NCBI GenBank assembly: GCA_022494885.1
Contig: JAGVSM010001675.1
Span: 1 to 64,000, forward strand
Direction: 5' to 3'
DNA from: Micrasema longulum
Taxonomy: Eukaryota; Arthropoda; Insecta; Trichoptera; Brachycentridae
Length of the DNA: 64,000 nucleotides
Shown one piece after another: positions 11,699 through 26,600 of the stretch. The notes beneath the pieces are model-generated. The model was not told where the DNA came from, made no database searches, and worked only from the letters and a program-made list of their open reading frames with translations. Position numbers and translations under genes: made by a program. The number at the start of each line of letters is the position of its first letter. Position 1 is the stretch's first letter.

Positions 11699-14600
11699 AT
11701 GGCGTTCTTCCTGAGTCTGGTAAGTTTGCGATAATGCGCTTGTCCGAAATTTAAAGAAAAAAATTCGCCATTGAATGATGTTTAATAATATAATCAGGAA
11801 AATACTTCATAAAGTAAACAAATGTGTTTTGATGATTTAGTGATGTAATTTTTTGAAATCTAAGAACTTTTCAAAAAGTTTTCAATAAACCTACTTACGA
11901 GTACAATATGAAAATAGTAGATACATAAAACAAATATTTGAAAAGGAACAAACGTGAATCTTTCAACAAAAACAACAACAAACCATCACGCCGTTTCCCC
12001 GTAAGGATAGGAAGAGAGGATAGAACGCCACATCACTCTATAAAGATACACTAGGCATACAGATCTCGCTTCGTCTACATTCATTCTTCTCATGCATGCG
12101 CGCCGATTATTCCGACTTTTAACACGTCCATCTTTAAGTATTTGTTGGATTTGTTCATGTCATGTCTTTCTCAGTATTCCTCTATTCCTACATCCATCAA
12201 CATTCACATTGTAAATATTCTTAGCCGTTCTTTCGCTGTCCGTTCGCTCTACATGTCCAAACCAGCACAGAGCTCCTTTCTTGATTTTATCGATAATGCT
12301 TATCTGAGCCTTACATAATGTACGGATCTCAACATCTGTGCATCTATCTTACATACCACACATTCGCCTGAGAGAGATTGCATTTCGACAGCATTCGGCC
12401 TACTGTCATCCCTGTTTTTCGAAGTCTATACTTCGCTCCCATACATCAGGGTCGGGACCAGGACTCCATTGTGAACTGCTAATTTTGCGTCCTGCGACAA
12501 ATATTTATTTTCCAGAATTGATTTTAGTGCACCGTTCACTCTGTTCCCGGCTCTCACCCTCCTTTCAATATCTTTCTCAGTCATTCCATCCCTAGTAAAC
12601 ATACTTCCCTGATACACAAATTCCTCTACCTATTTTAGTATAACACATTCGCAGTGATTTCACATTTAGTCATACTTTCATTTCTTTCAAAAACCATCAC
12701 ATTCGATTTATCGACATTCATCAGCAAATCGCTTTTCTTTTTAATTACGTAGGTATTTGATAAGATTTGGTAAAAAAAATTATTTTATAAGTACCTGCCT
12801 GAATTTATTTTCGGAAATGCTAATCATATCAATCATTAAAAACTATCATTAACAGTTTGACAATGTAACAATAGTCCCTTTTCCCACCTAATAGTGGATA
12901 GGCCACTGCGTTGGTACACCAACCACAGCGTATCTCGATCATTTTTTTATTACATGAAGGTAAACTGATTAGTTTCACGCTTCAGGTACCGCCATTCGGT
13001 GGGCTATGATATATTCTTGTTTAAAAAAACATTTTTTCAAATAAATATTATTAATGTAAACCGTGTCGAGAATCGACCCTGAAACCTTTTGCATGATAGG
13101 CAAACGCGCTGACCCATGAACCACGTGGCGGACATACTAAACACTACAAACATTAAAAAAAATCATTAATTTCAAAACTTTGACATGTTTTGTCGTTGTA
13201 AATATTATTTTTCTTCTTTTCTTTCGTAAGAAAATTCTTGATGGATGTTCATTGTAATTCATTACAGAAATAAAAGACGAGTGAAACTTTAATCCACAAA
13301 TTTGAAATATTCAGTGACCGGTTTCATCGTTTTTATCGACCAGTCTCGAAGATATCGCGAAAGCGATGAAACCGGTCACTGGATATTCCAAATTTGTGGA
13401 TTAAAGTATCACTCGTCTTTTATTTCTATAATTACGAATATTAGATGTAATATTTATATTTACATCAAAAATATTTAATCAGTCCAACATCATTTTTTAA
13501 GAAAGATAGGCTGGAGGTTGGGCTTATCCAGAGACCAATATACGTATAATGAGTTAGAAACTACCTTGAATATATCTTCTCTTCAAGACTGTCGAAATAA
13601 ATCCGACCGTATAGTCCTATTTAAAATTCTCAACTCACTCTTTGATGCGCCTGAACTACTGAGCTCGATAAAATTAAATATCCCAACTAGAAACCTCAGA
13701 CAAAACTTCTCTTTCATACCGATAACCATAGAACTAACTATGGTTTTCATTCCCCTATGCCCAGAATTCTTAGGTCTGCCAACAAACATACCAGTCTTGA
13801 TTTCTTTGATAACAAGTTGTCTCTTTCAAACGATCACTGAATCAAATTCAATTATAATTAAACACCTCGCTCCCGCTTCCACTCCCACCAAGTGCACTGT
13901 ATACCATTGTGTCTTTCTACTTTTTGTTTAAAATAATTTTCTATGTATAAACATGTCCTTAAAATGCCCATTGGGAGTATATACAATAAATAAATGAATA
14001 TTTATAGATGTTTCACAATAACTTTAATATCAGTTAATGAGGAAGTAAAAAATGTATTTTTACGCTCGGTATTAAATTGTAGGCTAAGTTTCTTGAAAAT
14101 GCAAAAAAAAAATGACCAATGAAAACGATCAATTTTGTATGACGTCACTAATTCAGTCCAATTCAATTAATGAATTCAATTAATTTATTTCAAATAACAT
14201 GTACATAACAAACTAAAATTTAAGACGCACATATTATGAAAATTCTCTCTTCAAGAGACTCTTGTAAAAATAGTAGGAGAATTCTGCTCAGGAAAGAAAG
14301 ATTTAATCCTGAAACTTTTTTTTTTAATTTGTCCTTGAGAGCTTCACACTTTCTTTTTTTTTTCACAATTTCTGCGAAATAATAATTTAATAAGAGGCTT
14401 TAAAATGTATGCCGCACAACCTCCCCAGCCAGCTATTTCATAAGTCACAGTGGATTGAAGCAGAGCAAAGTACACACTTCTGAGAGTGCCAATATCCAGA
14501 ATGTCTCTTAAGAGAGCAGAAAATATGGCACAGCTTTCTTAACCTAGAAGTCAGTGACTGGATCTGAGCCTCCTATCGTAGATTCATATCAAAATACCAA

Positions 14601-17600
14601 GATATTGATAAGATACCATTGTTGTCATACCTTCTTATGTTATTATTTTTAATGGCGGACTCCTAAACAAATACTGAAATGTCAACTGCCTCTCCAGTAA
14701 TTAATCGGCGGACTAGTATAAAAAATGTTACGTAAAAATAATTAGCCGTAAAATGTAGTCGTTACAATTATATATATTAACTGGCGATATTTCTAATTTT
14801 ACTTTGAACTGTTCCATTGTTTCCGGTTTAGCAAGTAGGAAGTAATAACCGTTAGCATTTTTTCCCGCGCTCAGTTTCATTTTCTCCCGCGTTTTCCTGA
14901 CCGCGACCATCGCCGATCAACAATAATTGTTTGGAAAGTGTAAAGATAGCCGACTCGTTTCTTCGTAAAATACAGTCCGACTTATTTTGGATACACGAAG
15001 ACATCGGCGCGTCGCGCGTCGGCATGGTGAAGAATTCCCGAATGCATTATATGGAAAACGGTTTTTTAACTAGTTGACAATAACCGAGAAAGAAAATTAG
15101 AATCAAGTTGCGTTAGAGCGGGGGTCAAACTTCGGACCTCTGACCTTTAATCCTTAATCTACGGGACAATGGCCAGGTCTAAAATGTTTAACCCGTTCCT
15201 GTAATGTAACCGGCGTTGCATATTGCACATAATTAATTAAAATATTACAACAAAGATGAAGACCATTTTACAAAACGTAATATAAAAGTCTAGGCATCTA
15301 CAGGGCTTATGACCTGTCATTGGCTGGTTTAAGTGTCCCCTCTTTACACACTGTGTAACATTCATCATTCTGCCCAAATCATAAAATCTATATTCCTTCA
15401 ATTCTTTCATCTGTAGATGCTTTTGAAGTTAAACATCAACAGATCCATGGTCCATGTAGAAGTATAGAAATTGACAAAATAAGATATTCAGGCGTCGCCT
15501 AGTATGTAGGTGAAATAATTAAATTAGATGAATCTCACCCGCATAAATAAAAGTTTCAGCTCTTTAACTTCACAAACATCAACCGATGAAAGAATTGAAG
15601 GAATATGGATGTTCGAATTTGGGCAGAATGGCATTTACCATATGATGTCGAGATGATGAGTCGGTAGAACATACCGAGGTAGATAGAGACAGTACAGAAG
15701 TTAAGCATAGCGTCTTGGTATGTACCGATGAAGATAGCTTTTATAATCGCGGCCCAGGGTACCAGATATTTGGTCATATTTGAGGATCCCGGTGACAGCC
15801 AGTTTAATTTAAAATTGTCTAATATACCTAAAAATTTGATTATTTTTCTTCATATTCTTGTCTACTTGAAGATTAGTATACGAAGTAGTTGCCGAGATAA
15901 TAATAAATTATGTACCTACAATATTTTGAGTTTGTCCAAATTTTTGTAGACTGGATTCAACTCCCTGGGGAGCTGTTAATATTAACATATTACAACAGAG
16001 ATAAAGAAAATTTTACAGAAGGTAATATAGAATTCTAGGCACCTACAGGGCTTATGACCTGTTATTGGCTGGTTTAAGTGGCCACTTTACACACTGTGTT
16101 GTTATTCACCATTCTGTCTTTGTTTAAACGTTCATATTTCATCAATTCTTTCATCTATCAAAGAGCTGAAACCTTTATTGTGTGAAGAGATTCATCTGGT
16201 TAAATTATTTCACATATTAGGCAACGCCTTAAAACCAATTTTCAATTTTTAATCTTCTTCTTGGACCAGTTAGTTAAATAACTGTATTTTTAAGTACAAA
16301 TGTTTGTTGACAAAATACCGTATCCCTAGAGGTATTTTAAAGTTTTTTCACACAATATGTTAAAAGTTAGACGGATGACTTTTTTAGTTTGGGACATGGC
16401 TTAAATTAATTCATAATCATAATTCACAATCCGAAAAATAACTTACAATATTTGAATGCGTGTAAAACATTTTCATCGCGTTAATGCTGACACAAGACAG
16501 TACATTTTATCTCACGTGTTAGATGCTTATCATTATCACAGACTAGTCTAGTAGATACTTATTTTGAAAGGAAATTACGTTATCTGCAATACCTCAAGCA
16601 CCTCAACATCCGTCCGGCTCCAGTCTTTATCCCAAATAAAAAAAATATAGGCCAAGTTTGCGCTCGACAGTCAACAATATTTATTTGGTTTACTTCGTAC
16701 AAATTTATATGAAAATGGCGCACGAAAAATCAATGAAAATTAAAACCTAATTATTAAGTAAATGACCACGAGAAATGGGTAAAAAGCCTGTGACTTAGAG
16801 ACCTCGAACAACAAAACCAGGTGCAGGCGGAGAGATGTCGGTGTGGATGTAGTCTGCATAGAACGGAGCGACGTGGAGGAGAATGGAAGAGACCTTGCTC
16901 CAGGAGTAGACGGTATAGGCTGATAAGTACTAGTGAAAAACGGAATGATTTAACAATCTAACAGTGTTTTTAGTAACTCCAAATGCTTGCAGACTGGCTG
17001 GATTTCCTCCCTAGGGAGTTCATATTTAAATTTGTGACAACAGAGAGGGAAAACATTTTTGAGACAGGAATATGGAGGTCTATTTAAATATGAACAACTC
17101 TTTAGGCAGGAAATCCAGCCAGTCTGTAATTATTTGACATACTCAATTGTTGAATAAACTGCCTGGTAAAAGAAGAATTAGGAAAGTTCTTTTTAGGCGT
17201 TGCACGTGATAAAGGTTTCAGCTCTTTTACTACACAAAAGTCAACAGGTGGAGGAGTTGAGGAAATGTAGATATTCAAACATAGGCAGAATAGTGGATGT
17301 TACACCAACCAATTACAGGTCATATGTCAATGCCTAGACCTCCATATTCCCTTCTCTAAAATGTTTTCCTTCACGGTTGTCACAAATTTAAATATAGATT
17401 TAACAATCGATCAGTCGATGGTTAATTTAACAATTTAAAATAAACAAATTACAACAGGGATGGAAAATACCTTAAAGTAGGGAATATGGAAGTCTAGGGC
17501 TTATGACCTGTCATTGGCTGGTTATAGAGGCCACTTTACACACTGTTTAACATTCACCATTTTGCCTATGTTTGAACATCCATATTTCTTAAATTCATCC

Positions 17601-20600
17601 GTTTGTTGATTTTAGTGAAGTTAAAGAGCTGAAACATTTATTGTTGTGAAGAGATTCATTTGACTGAATTATTTCACATACAGGCGTTGCCTAGTAATAA
17701 ATAATTCAGTCAATCTCTGTTGTAATTTGATAATCTTAATGACTCCCGAAGGGGTGAAATCCGGTCTTTTCTCTACTAACATTTGGACAAACTCAAATAT
17801 TGTAATAAAATTGGGGTTTTTATAGCTTTTTAAATATTATAGCAATGCAAAATAGTTCAAAATTAAATAAACTATAATTAGGATTAAAAATCATCATGGA
17901 AATCAAACTATTTACTAAATCTTACATTTGTTGATTATGTTATCCCTTATTTAAGGTATTCTCCATCCCTGTTGTAATTTGTTAATCTTAATGACTCCCG
18001 AGGGGGTGAAATCTAGTCTTTTGTCTACGAACATTTGGTCTAACTCAAATATTGTAATTTAAAATAAGGTTATTATCAGTCAACGGAGCGCAATATACTT
18101 ACACTTCCCGGTGTTCGGAATAGATACTCTGTGCCGAGTCTAAGTCAGTATAGTAGGTAGTGATTATAATGATACACCTTGCCAATAAGCAAGAGTAAGA
18201 GTCGATAACTCTCGCCTTGACCATGCCGCAAGTCACGGCCATCTCATTGTAAAGAAGACGACCACTATAAAGCAACTATAAAAATAAAACCCACCGCAGA
18301 CTTTTCATTTCACTCGGAGCACCTACCGGCAACGCGGTATAAAGTCATTATGTTATATTGTACAAAATAATGGTCCATTCGTTCGATCGAGCGTGAAACG
18401 AAAATGTGAAATGACAGAATTATACACTTTAGGTGAACAATTTGATTTAGTACTTACTTGTTTATTTGGAACTAATAAGAGGTAGATAAATGAATGGAAA
18501 GTTTTTAGTTAGTTCGTAGGCACTTGTATAATTTAAGCGTAAAATAAAGTTGAAGTGTGACTGTTTTGGAATAAGAAAATTGATTCAATAGGCAATAAAT
18601 TAAAAGTTTATTGCTACTAAGTATTTTATATTTTATAAGGTACCTACTTACCTACTTATTTTATGCCACGTGAGCATAATTTACTTCTTTAGTGCGAAAA
18701 TACAATCAAATTAATAACTTAGTATAAGTAGTATTAATCAAATAAATACGTTCATGAAAATACTTTTATTTTTTCCCAAAGAAGAAAAATTTCACAGATG
18801 AGACCGTTTTAGCAGCACTTACCGTTTTAGATGTCTAAGGTAATCAACTCAGCAATTAAGTTCATGGATTTTTATATTTACTATTGAATGAAAAAAGATC
18901 AAAATCGATTTAGTAAATAGTTATATTTTCATGATGATTTTTAATCCTAATTATAGTTTATTTCATTTTGAACTATTTTGCATTGCTTTAATATTTAAAA
19001 AGCTATAAAAACCTCAATTGTATTACAATATTTGAGTTTGTCCAAATGTAAGAAGAGAAAAGACCGGATTTCACCCCCTCGGGAGTCATTAAGATTAACA
19101 AATTACAACAGAGATTGACTGAATTCTTTCACATACAGGCGTTGCCTAGTATTATGCATTAGTATGTGAAAGAATTCAGTCAAATGAATCTCTTCACAAC
19201 AAAAAAGGTTTCAACTCTTTAACTTCACTAAAATCAACAAATTGATGAATTTAAGAAATATGGATGTTCAAAAACATAGACAAAATGGTGAATGTTACAC
19301 AGTGTGTAAAGTGGCCACTTAAACCAGCCAACGACAGGTCATAAGTCCTATAAATGCCTAGACTTCCATATTCCCTACTTTAAGGTATTCTCCATCCCTG
19401 TTGTAATTTGTTAAACCAATTTTATTACTTAAAAACTCATCTTGCCAAGAACCGATCGTTACAGAATTATTCGGATATATGTAGTGTATAGACATACAGG
19501 AGGCCCTTGACTTTCTCACATAATGGCGGCCTCCGTGGTGTAGTGGTCAAGACGCTTACACAAAAAAAGCAATTTTTCTCAAGCCTGGGTGTTCCGTGAT
19601 GTAATTCACCACTGTAATTGGGCCTCCTGGCCTGTTGGGGTGCAAAAAAATAATTTAAAAAATTAAATTAAGGATAATTGTGTTCCGAAAACATGTGCGA
19701 ATGTGGAATGTTTGAAAATTCCGTTTTAAAATATTCATTACTCAATATATATAATTAAGATATTAAAGCGTGTTTATGTGCTTTCAGGTGGTTGCTGCAA
19801 AAAAATGTTAAGAGTTATTTAAATGCCACCCTCATTTTTACTTTTGATAAAGAGTTCTATAATATGTTTTTCTTAATCACCCCACGTACTTGCATATATT
19901 TTCTGTATTAGAACCACATTCTTCCATGAAATATAAAAATCTGTATTTTTTATCTGTCTGAGAACTGTATTTTTTATCCGCTCGGACACTGACCAATCAC
20001 AACAATCATCATAATTGTTTCGGATGTAATCGGGGCGCATCTCGATCGTTTTCATTACACAAAGGTAAGATGGTCAGTCTTACGCTTCATGTGCCAGAAC
20101 AGAGAAATTGAAATATTCTAGTGTAAAAAGTTTTTTCAAATAATTGTTTCATGTCAACTATGTCCGGAATCAAACCCGAGACCTCTTGCATAGTAGGTAA
20201 GCACGCTGACCACTACACCACAAAACCGACATCACAATTATTTAACTCATCCATAAGGATTTATCAAATCTCTTTTTTGGTCCGAAATATTAAATAGTCT
20301 ATAAGATTGCGCACTGTACGTGTACCTACTAACTAAAATCAATAAGTAATTTAAAATTATTTCTTCTTTTACATATTTTTATTAGAAAACATTCATTATT
20401 TTTAAAAAATTAAAAGGAACGCGAGATGTATTAATAGTTTGGATTGAAAAACTGGGCCCTATTCGATCACGTGAATGTTACCCATTTTGTTTGTTTACAT
20501 GGAAGCCCACGTAAAAAAACACATACTACAACACCAACATTTAATGTAAGTAGGGGAAAGGTGGAGTGAAACCGGAAAGAGGGTGAAAGTAGATTACTTA

Positions 20601-23600
20601 GTTTTCAGCGTCTCCGCTGTCGCCGTCAAATGTTTAGTGGTTTTAAAAATAATACAAAATGTCTGTCAATAGACTATCAAACTAAGCCAAATATATAAAT
20701 ATTTTATTTTTATGCATTGTATCAAATTATTTGTACCATCTAAATGTTAAAACATGGCTACTCTGGAAACCGAAATCTGTTCCTAGTTGCCACAGCAAAA
20801 TAACTACGATATAATTTGTTGGTTATTATAATCACGTGGTCGCATGAATCTGTGACGTTGCAAAGTAGTTCATGATTTTCTTCATACCTTTTTGGTCATA
20901 ATCAAATGTTTTAATTTTTAAAACAAAACTACTGAATTTCTTTCACGAAAAGTTTTAAAGCAGCAGGCTATATAATATGCATAGTAATACGTACCTATAT
21001 CTTCAAATCAAAACAGGTTGCTTAGATTCTAAATAATCTCCTTATATGTCGAAAACTACCTCTTCTATTACGAGGGGCTTTTGCTAACTCCTAGGAGTTC
21101 GGTTGCAGAAGAGTTGCGTTTCTCGTACGAGTACATTATTATTATGAACTGTGGAGCCACCCAAAGTACAGAAATACAAGTGTTTCAAAATATCTAACAA
21201 AATGTACCGAGTTGACAATTATTTTATATAAGGTAATCCAGAAGTACACGATTATCAATTGATTGGACATGATCAATCAGATCAACTCGCCGAAATCATA
21301 ACAAAACTTTTTAAAGCCTTGCATTTTTTTTCGGAAGCCACCAGATCTGTATATCCAACGGGACCTGTTACAGGGCCACGGATAGTAGCAAGCCCGTGAC
21401 CTGATAAAAACTTGTTAGTCCAGTGATTAGAGATTAGAGATGGATTGGGGGAAAAAAGATTACCCTCTCTGAAGGGGGAGATTCCCATCACGATTGCCAA
21501 ACATCAAGAAAAGCATATTACAACAGAGCTGAAAAACATTTAAGAGAAGGTAATATAGAAGCTTATGACCTGTCATTGGCTGGTTTAAATGGCCACTTAA
21601 CCCAGTGTTAAACATTCGCCATCCTGCCCATATTTGAACATCTATATTCCTTCAATTCTTTCATCTGTTGATGTTTGTGAAGTTAAAGGGCTGAAACCTT
21701 TATTTATGCGGGTGAGATTCATCTAATTGAATTACTTCACCTACATACGAAGCAACGCCTGATTTTTTTTTTTTCAATTTCTATACTTCTACATGGACCT
21801 GGGCTGGTATTCCAAACGCTCTCGAGGATTATCTCGTGTATTTACATACAAAATACACGAGAAAAACTGTTTTGTCGTGCCGGGAGAGTGGTTCAGAATA
21901 GCACCCCAGGTAGATTTATCAACAAACTCAAAATATTGTTGATCAAGAAAAGCATTTACGACGACGATTTTTTTAAATATCTGATTAAGACATTCCTTCA
22001 GTTGGGTCGTCGCGCATCGGGTGTAAATATAGACGGACGCCACCAATAATGCTTTATTTTTAAGTGGACATTTGGGGATCGTCGCTGGACCTCCAGATCC
22101 AAAGAGGACAAGCGCGTTAGAACTAGGAATGCATCCGTATAGCATGTCTTATACAGGATGTTCATTAAACCCTGTCACATCCGAAACCACGATAATCTGT
22201 ATAAGCAAGAAGACATATTGGCACATTAATATATTTTTTTAGAATGAATATTTTTTTTATTTAAAAAAAGCAAATGGCTACTTACTTCTGCAGGGGAGAA
22301 ACGAGGAATGGGGAGGGGAAGTCTGATTCGCCAACAACCGCACTGCCGCGCTCCCCTTACTTCTCCCCCACAGAAGTAAGCAACCATTTGTTTTTTTTTT
22401 AATATATATATTTTTTTCATTTTCTTTTTTCTAAATATTTTTTTAAATATGCTAATATGTCTTTTTTACCATACTGATCATCGTGGTTTCGGATGTGATA
22501 GGGTTTAAAGAACACTCTGTATTATATAACTGGTAATACACCTTGAAGCAGACTAATTTCCGCTTGATTTACTTTTGGATTTTTTCAATGAAATATGTAT
22601 TTTTTAAAATTAATAAATAGCCATCGACCCAAATATTTTTTACAGTGTCGTGTGAATTTGATTGATGCGTAATGCGTTTGAATATTTAGGTAGGTCCATT
22701 AGGTTTGTATATTTACAAAATATCCTGACCTTTGATTTATCTCATCCGAATCAGGTATTCATGTGTGTACCTAAGCGGAAATTAAAAACAAAATAAATCA
22801 GTAATTGGAATCTCACTTGTCAAAATTGGAGGAAAAGAAGTGTGTTCTCTAGCAGCGCCAGTCGCCAGCGCAGCGTAGCTGCTAGCGTACCTATTTTGCG
22901 CCAGTTTATAGGTATTTTTTCGTCGTACATTACCAAATGTTTTAAATCGGTCTTGCTTTATCTGTTTCACTAAAAACAGGATAAAAGTAATTCGAATGAT
23001 CATTATTTGGCAATTATTTGCAGCTAAAGCCACAGCTGTTACGGCGGTAAACAATAAACATGGGTAGGTTCGCCATTTCTGGACGATTTCACAACAAGGA
23101 AATAATCTATTTCACTTGAACTTTTTGCCAAAACTTAAACGCCCTGTCAAGTATTCGTCGTCTCTGAACTGAGTAAATGAGTACTGAGAAGTAAATCACA
23201 CGAATCGATATTCACATTAATTACATTATAAATAAGGCATATAAGATGCTTGGTTTTTAAATGCCGATGCCTAACGACTTCAAAATGTTAACACTGTTTT
23301 TTTTTTCAAGCCAATCAACGGGCTTATGAAAGCCCTAACAGATTGGCATTATTGACTATTTATTACATCATAACACTTGGTGGATCCAATCACCGTTGTT
23401 AAAGCGATGGCGCGATATGTTAAGACCACCATAAGTGCTGCAATATAAAATTTTATTTTATGTTTATATTTATGTTTATTGTTTTATTTTTGTTTATATT
23501 TATATTTATGTTCATGTTTATATGGTAGAATTGGCTCTGCACTTTATAGCCATTTACTGGAATAAAAATTTAAAAAAAAAAAAAAAAGTCAATTTAAATT

Positions 23601-26600
23601 TACAAAGGTATAATTATGGCATAATCTAGACGGACATGGCAAGTGTATCATCGCGAGTCAGGAGTGACAGCACCGCTTGCTTCTTGAATGCTTGCCTTAG
23701 CTGTTGGAACACATCGATAGTACCGTTTAATAAGAATTTGTTCATTGTTCTAAAGATCCTCGGCAGAGGGGGAAAGAATCCGAAGTTGGTTTTATAATTT
23801 CCCACAGCAAAGACATCATTGGTAAGCAAGTTACGGTGAGGTACATTAAGGTTAATCTGAGCAACAATATCTTGAGCATCTATACACTTAGATATTAATT
23901 TGTGAAAGAATATCAAACCAGCTGAAATCCTTTATTTAGATTTATAACACATTTATGAGAAGTCAGTTGAAGTTTGGAATATGCTTTTATTATATGGAAT
24001 TCCTAATATAAAATATACATTATCAACCTAGAAAGGATACAGAAAATACAAACGTATTTTATTGCACTATAAATGCAATTCAAACTCTGGAGTACAAAAG
24101 AGTGCTTGGAGGTCAATAATTGTTTTTTTTTTTTTTTTTATACGCCTCCACTCGTTTGCGAGAGTTTTTATGTTCCTATTTAAATCTATGAAAAATGTCA
24201 TAGATTACCCGATACGTGCAATTCTTGAGAATATTTTGTGCCCAACAAAAGACTCCAAACTACATTTAACTAGCTAATACCACAGACAAATTCAAGAAAG
24301 AATGATTTTTTCCATGGAGCATGTCATTATTATAATACTGTTCTCTCCGGTCACGCAGACACTTTTCATCTCTCCTGTTTTAAATATAGAATATTCCTTA
24401 TAGGCGGTTGATATTACGCCTGTTTAATTATACAGGATGTTCTTTAAACCCTGTCACATCCGAAACCACGATGATAAGTATGAGCAATAAGACATATTGG
24501 AACATTAAAATAATTTTTTTGAACAAATAAAATTTTCAAAAATAAAATATTTAAATAAATCAAATGTGACTTTCGATAAGTATTAAAGCAGTTTCATAAA
24601 TTATTTACACGTCTCTGCTTACGATAGCCAATACTTCTGTAATCCGTGGTTGCTCTCCAGACTTTAGATGTTGCAAGTTATATCTCAAACGAAGTTTGTT
24701 CGAAGTTGATAGCTTAATGACACTGAGCTTTGATGGTGTCCCAAATATGGGAAAATCCACATCTTGTGACGGGCGTAGATACATTTATTTAGTTTTTATG
24801 TTAATACACAATTATGAGTTTAAAACTATTTTTATTGTTAGTAAAGACATAACTTAATCACACTTGAAATTTGGGCACGTGTGGGGTAAAGTTGTTGAGG
24901 GTTGGATTTTCCGACACAACGTACAAATGCTAGTATGGCCATCGTCGAGAACAAAATATCTAAAGCAAGTGATAAAGTTCAGGATCACATGCAACAAAGT
25001 CTTTCCAGTGAGCGTATCGAAAGCATTTATTTTGACGGCAGGAGGGACATGATTAATAATAACATTAATAATTTTAAAAAAAAAACCCTGATCGGAGTCA
25101 TTTAGGATCATATTTCCCTTATTTGCGAAGAATGTTTTCTTTATTTAGACGAAGGGTGGCCAACCTTTTCAGCAGCCGGGTCAAATTTTCGAAAAGAGTT
25201 TTCCTGCCGGGCCGCATAACCAATATGTATATCCGTAAATATAGATATAATTGAAAAAATACAGCAAAAAAACAAAGAAATTAGTGAGTCGTCTGACTCT
25301 GTTTGGCAGGGCTAAGAGCGCCAATGTTGATTTCCATTCAGGTCGTTACTACACGCAAAGAGTTTTCCAAATGTTCATCAGTAATTGTTGTTCGCACTTT
25401 TGATTTGATGTGCTTCATCCGACTAAAAAGCTGTTCGCATATATATGTGTTTCCAAACAGCGAATTCATCATCAGAGCATGTTTGTAAAACGCGGGATAT
25501 TTTTCCATGTCCAAGTACGTTCTATTAAACTCTTCCAAACCAACCTGAAAGAATTTCTCCTTTAACTGTGCATCACAACACATTTCACAATTTTCTTTTT
25601 GTAAATTTGCTGGCAATTAATTTATGTCTACGGAAAATGCAAGGAAAAACACATAATGTTTTTAAAATCTTGAAATTGGTTTTCAATTCACGGTTCAAAT
25701 CATTAATCAACGAAGAGTATCTATCCACCGCCGCGCGCCGCCTGTGTTATGTTTGACTGCAATTACAACAATGAGGGAAAGTGAGCAAAGTTTTTTGCCC
25801 TTAACTGTACTTCCTAGAGCCTAAGTTTTATTTCAAATGCAGCAATAAGATCATACATTTTGTTAATAAGCTGATCCTTCCATTTTTTTTTATTTTTTTT
25901 TATTTTATTTTTTTTTTCAAAAATATTTACAAAAAAAAATCTTAAATTAAAGTCCTGCTGAGTTGCATACATACAACTCGTCAGCAGGTTCTTATAAATT
26001 ACATTAATTATTTACACTTAGCCTACATTAACAATAATTTTACTTGAAAAACAATTACAGATTACATTTTGAAAAATTAAAAACTATCACTAATACAAAA
26101 AACTTTTTTCTAATAACCATAATTTGAGCGAACGTCGAACTCCTGTATTTAACTCTGTATTTTTAATATTGTTTGGTAACATATTAAATATTTTAGGTAT
26201 ACTGTATTGCAGTGTCCTTTTGCCATATTTATTGCAGTATCTAGGCAAAGGGACACTGCAATACAGTATACCTAAAATATTTAATATGTTACCGTAGACG
26301 TATATTAACTGTATTTAGGTGGCTAGTCATTTCGACCAGGGGTGATGTTCTAAACGCTCTCGCGGCCGTAGAAAAAGCTTTTGTTTGTAAATACGCGAGA
26401 TAAAGGTATTTTCAACGGCCGCGAGACCAATTTAGAATATCAACGCTGGGGTGGTATTCTGAACGCAAAAGCGGGCGTAAAAAACGCATTTTTAACGCGT
26501 ATTTACGTACTAAATACACGGTAACAGAGCAATCCCTTCGCGCGCAATTCCGTCCAGAAAACCAGCCCAGAAACGCAAAGTTGCAAACCCACTCTTTGCC

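Noticed and set aside
11387..11754. Two overlapping open frames of 93 codons around the cuticle gene's first exon
   Set aside because: They run through the TATA box, the G+C-rich leader and the donor site, and show no recognisable domain; the leader plus MAFFLSL exon explains the region better.
20150..20225. Possible tRNA gene on the minus strand
   Set aside because: Same reasons: internal promoter boxes exist but the cloverleaf does not, and the flanking body is repeated at 12930.
22226..22420. 64-codon frame on the minus strand
   Set aside because: It lies within a MITE with long inverted repeats; the frame arises from the palindrome, not from a gene.
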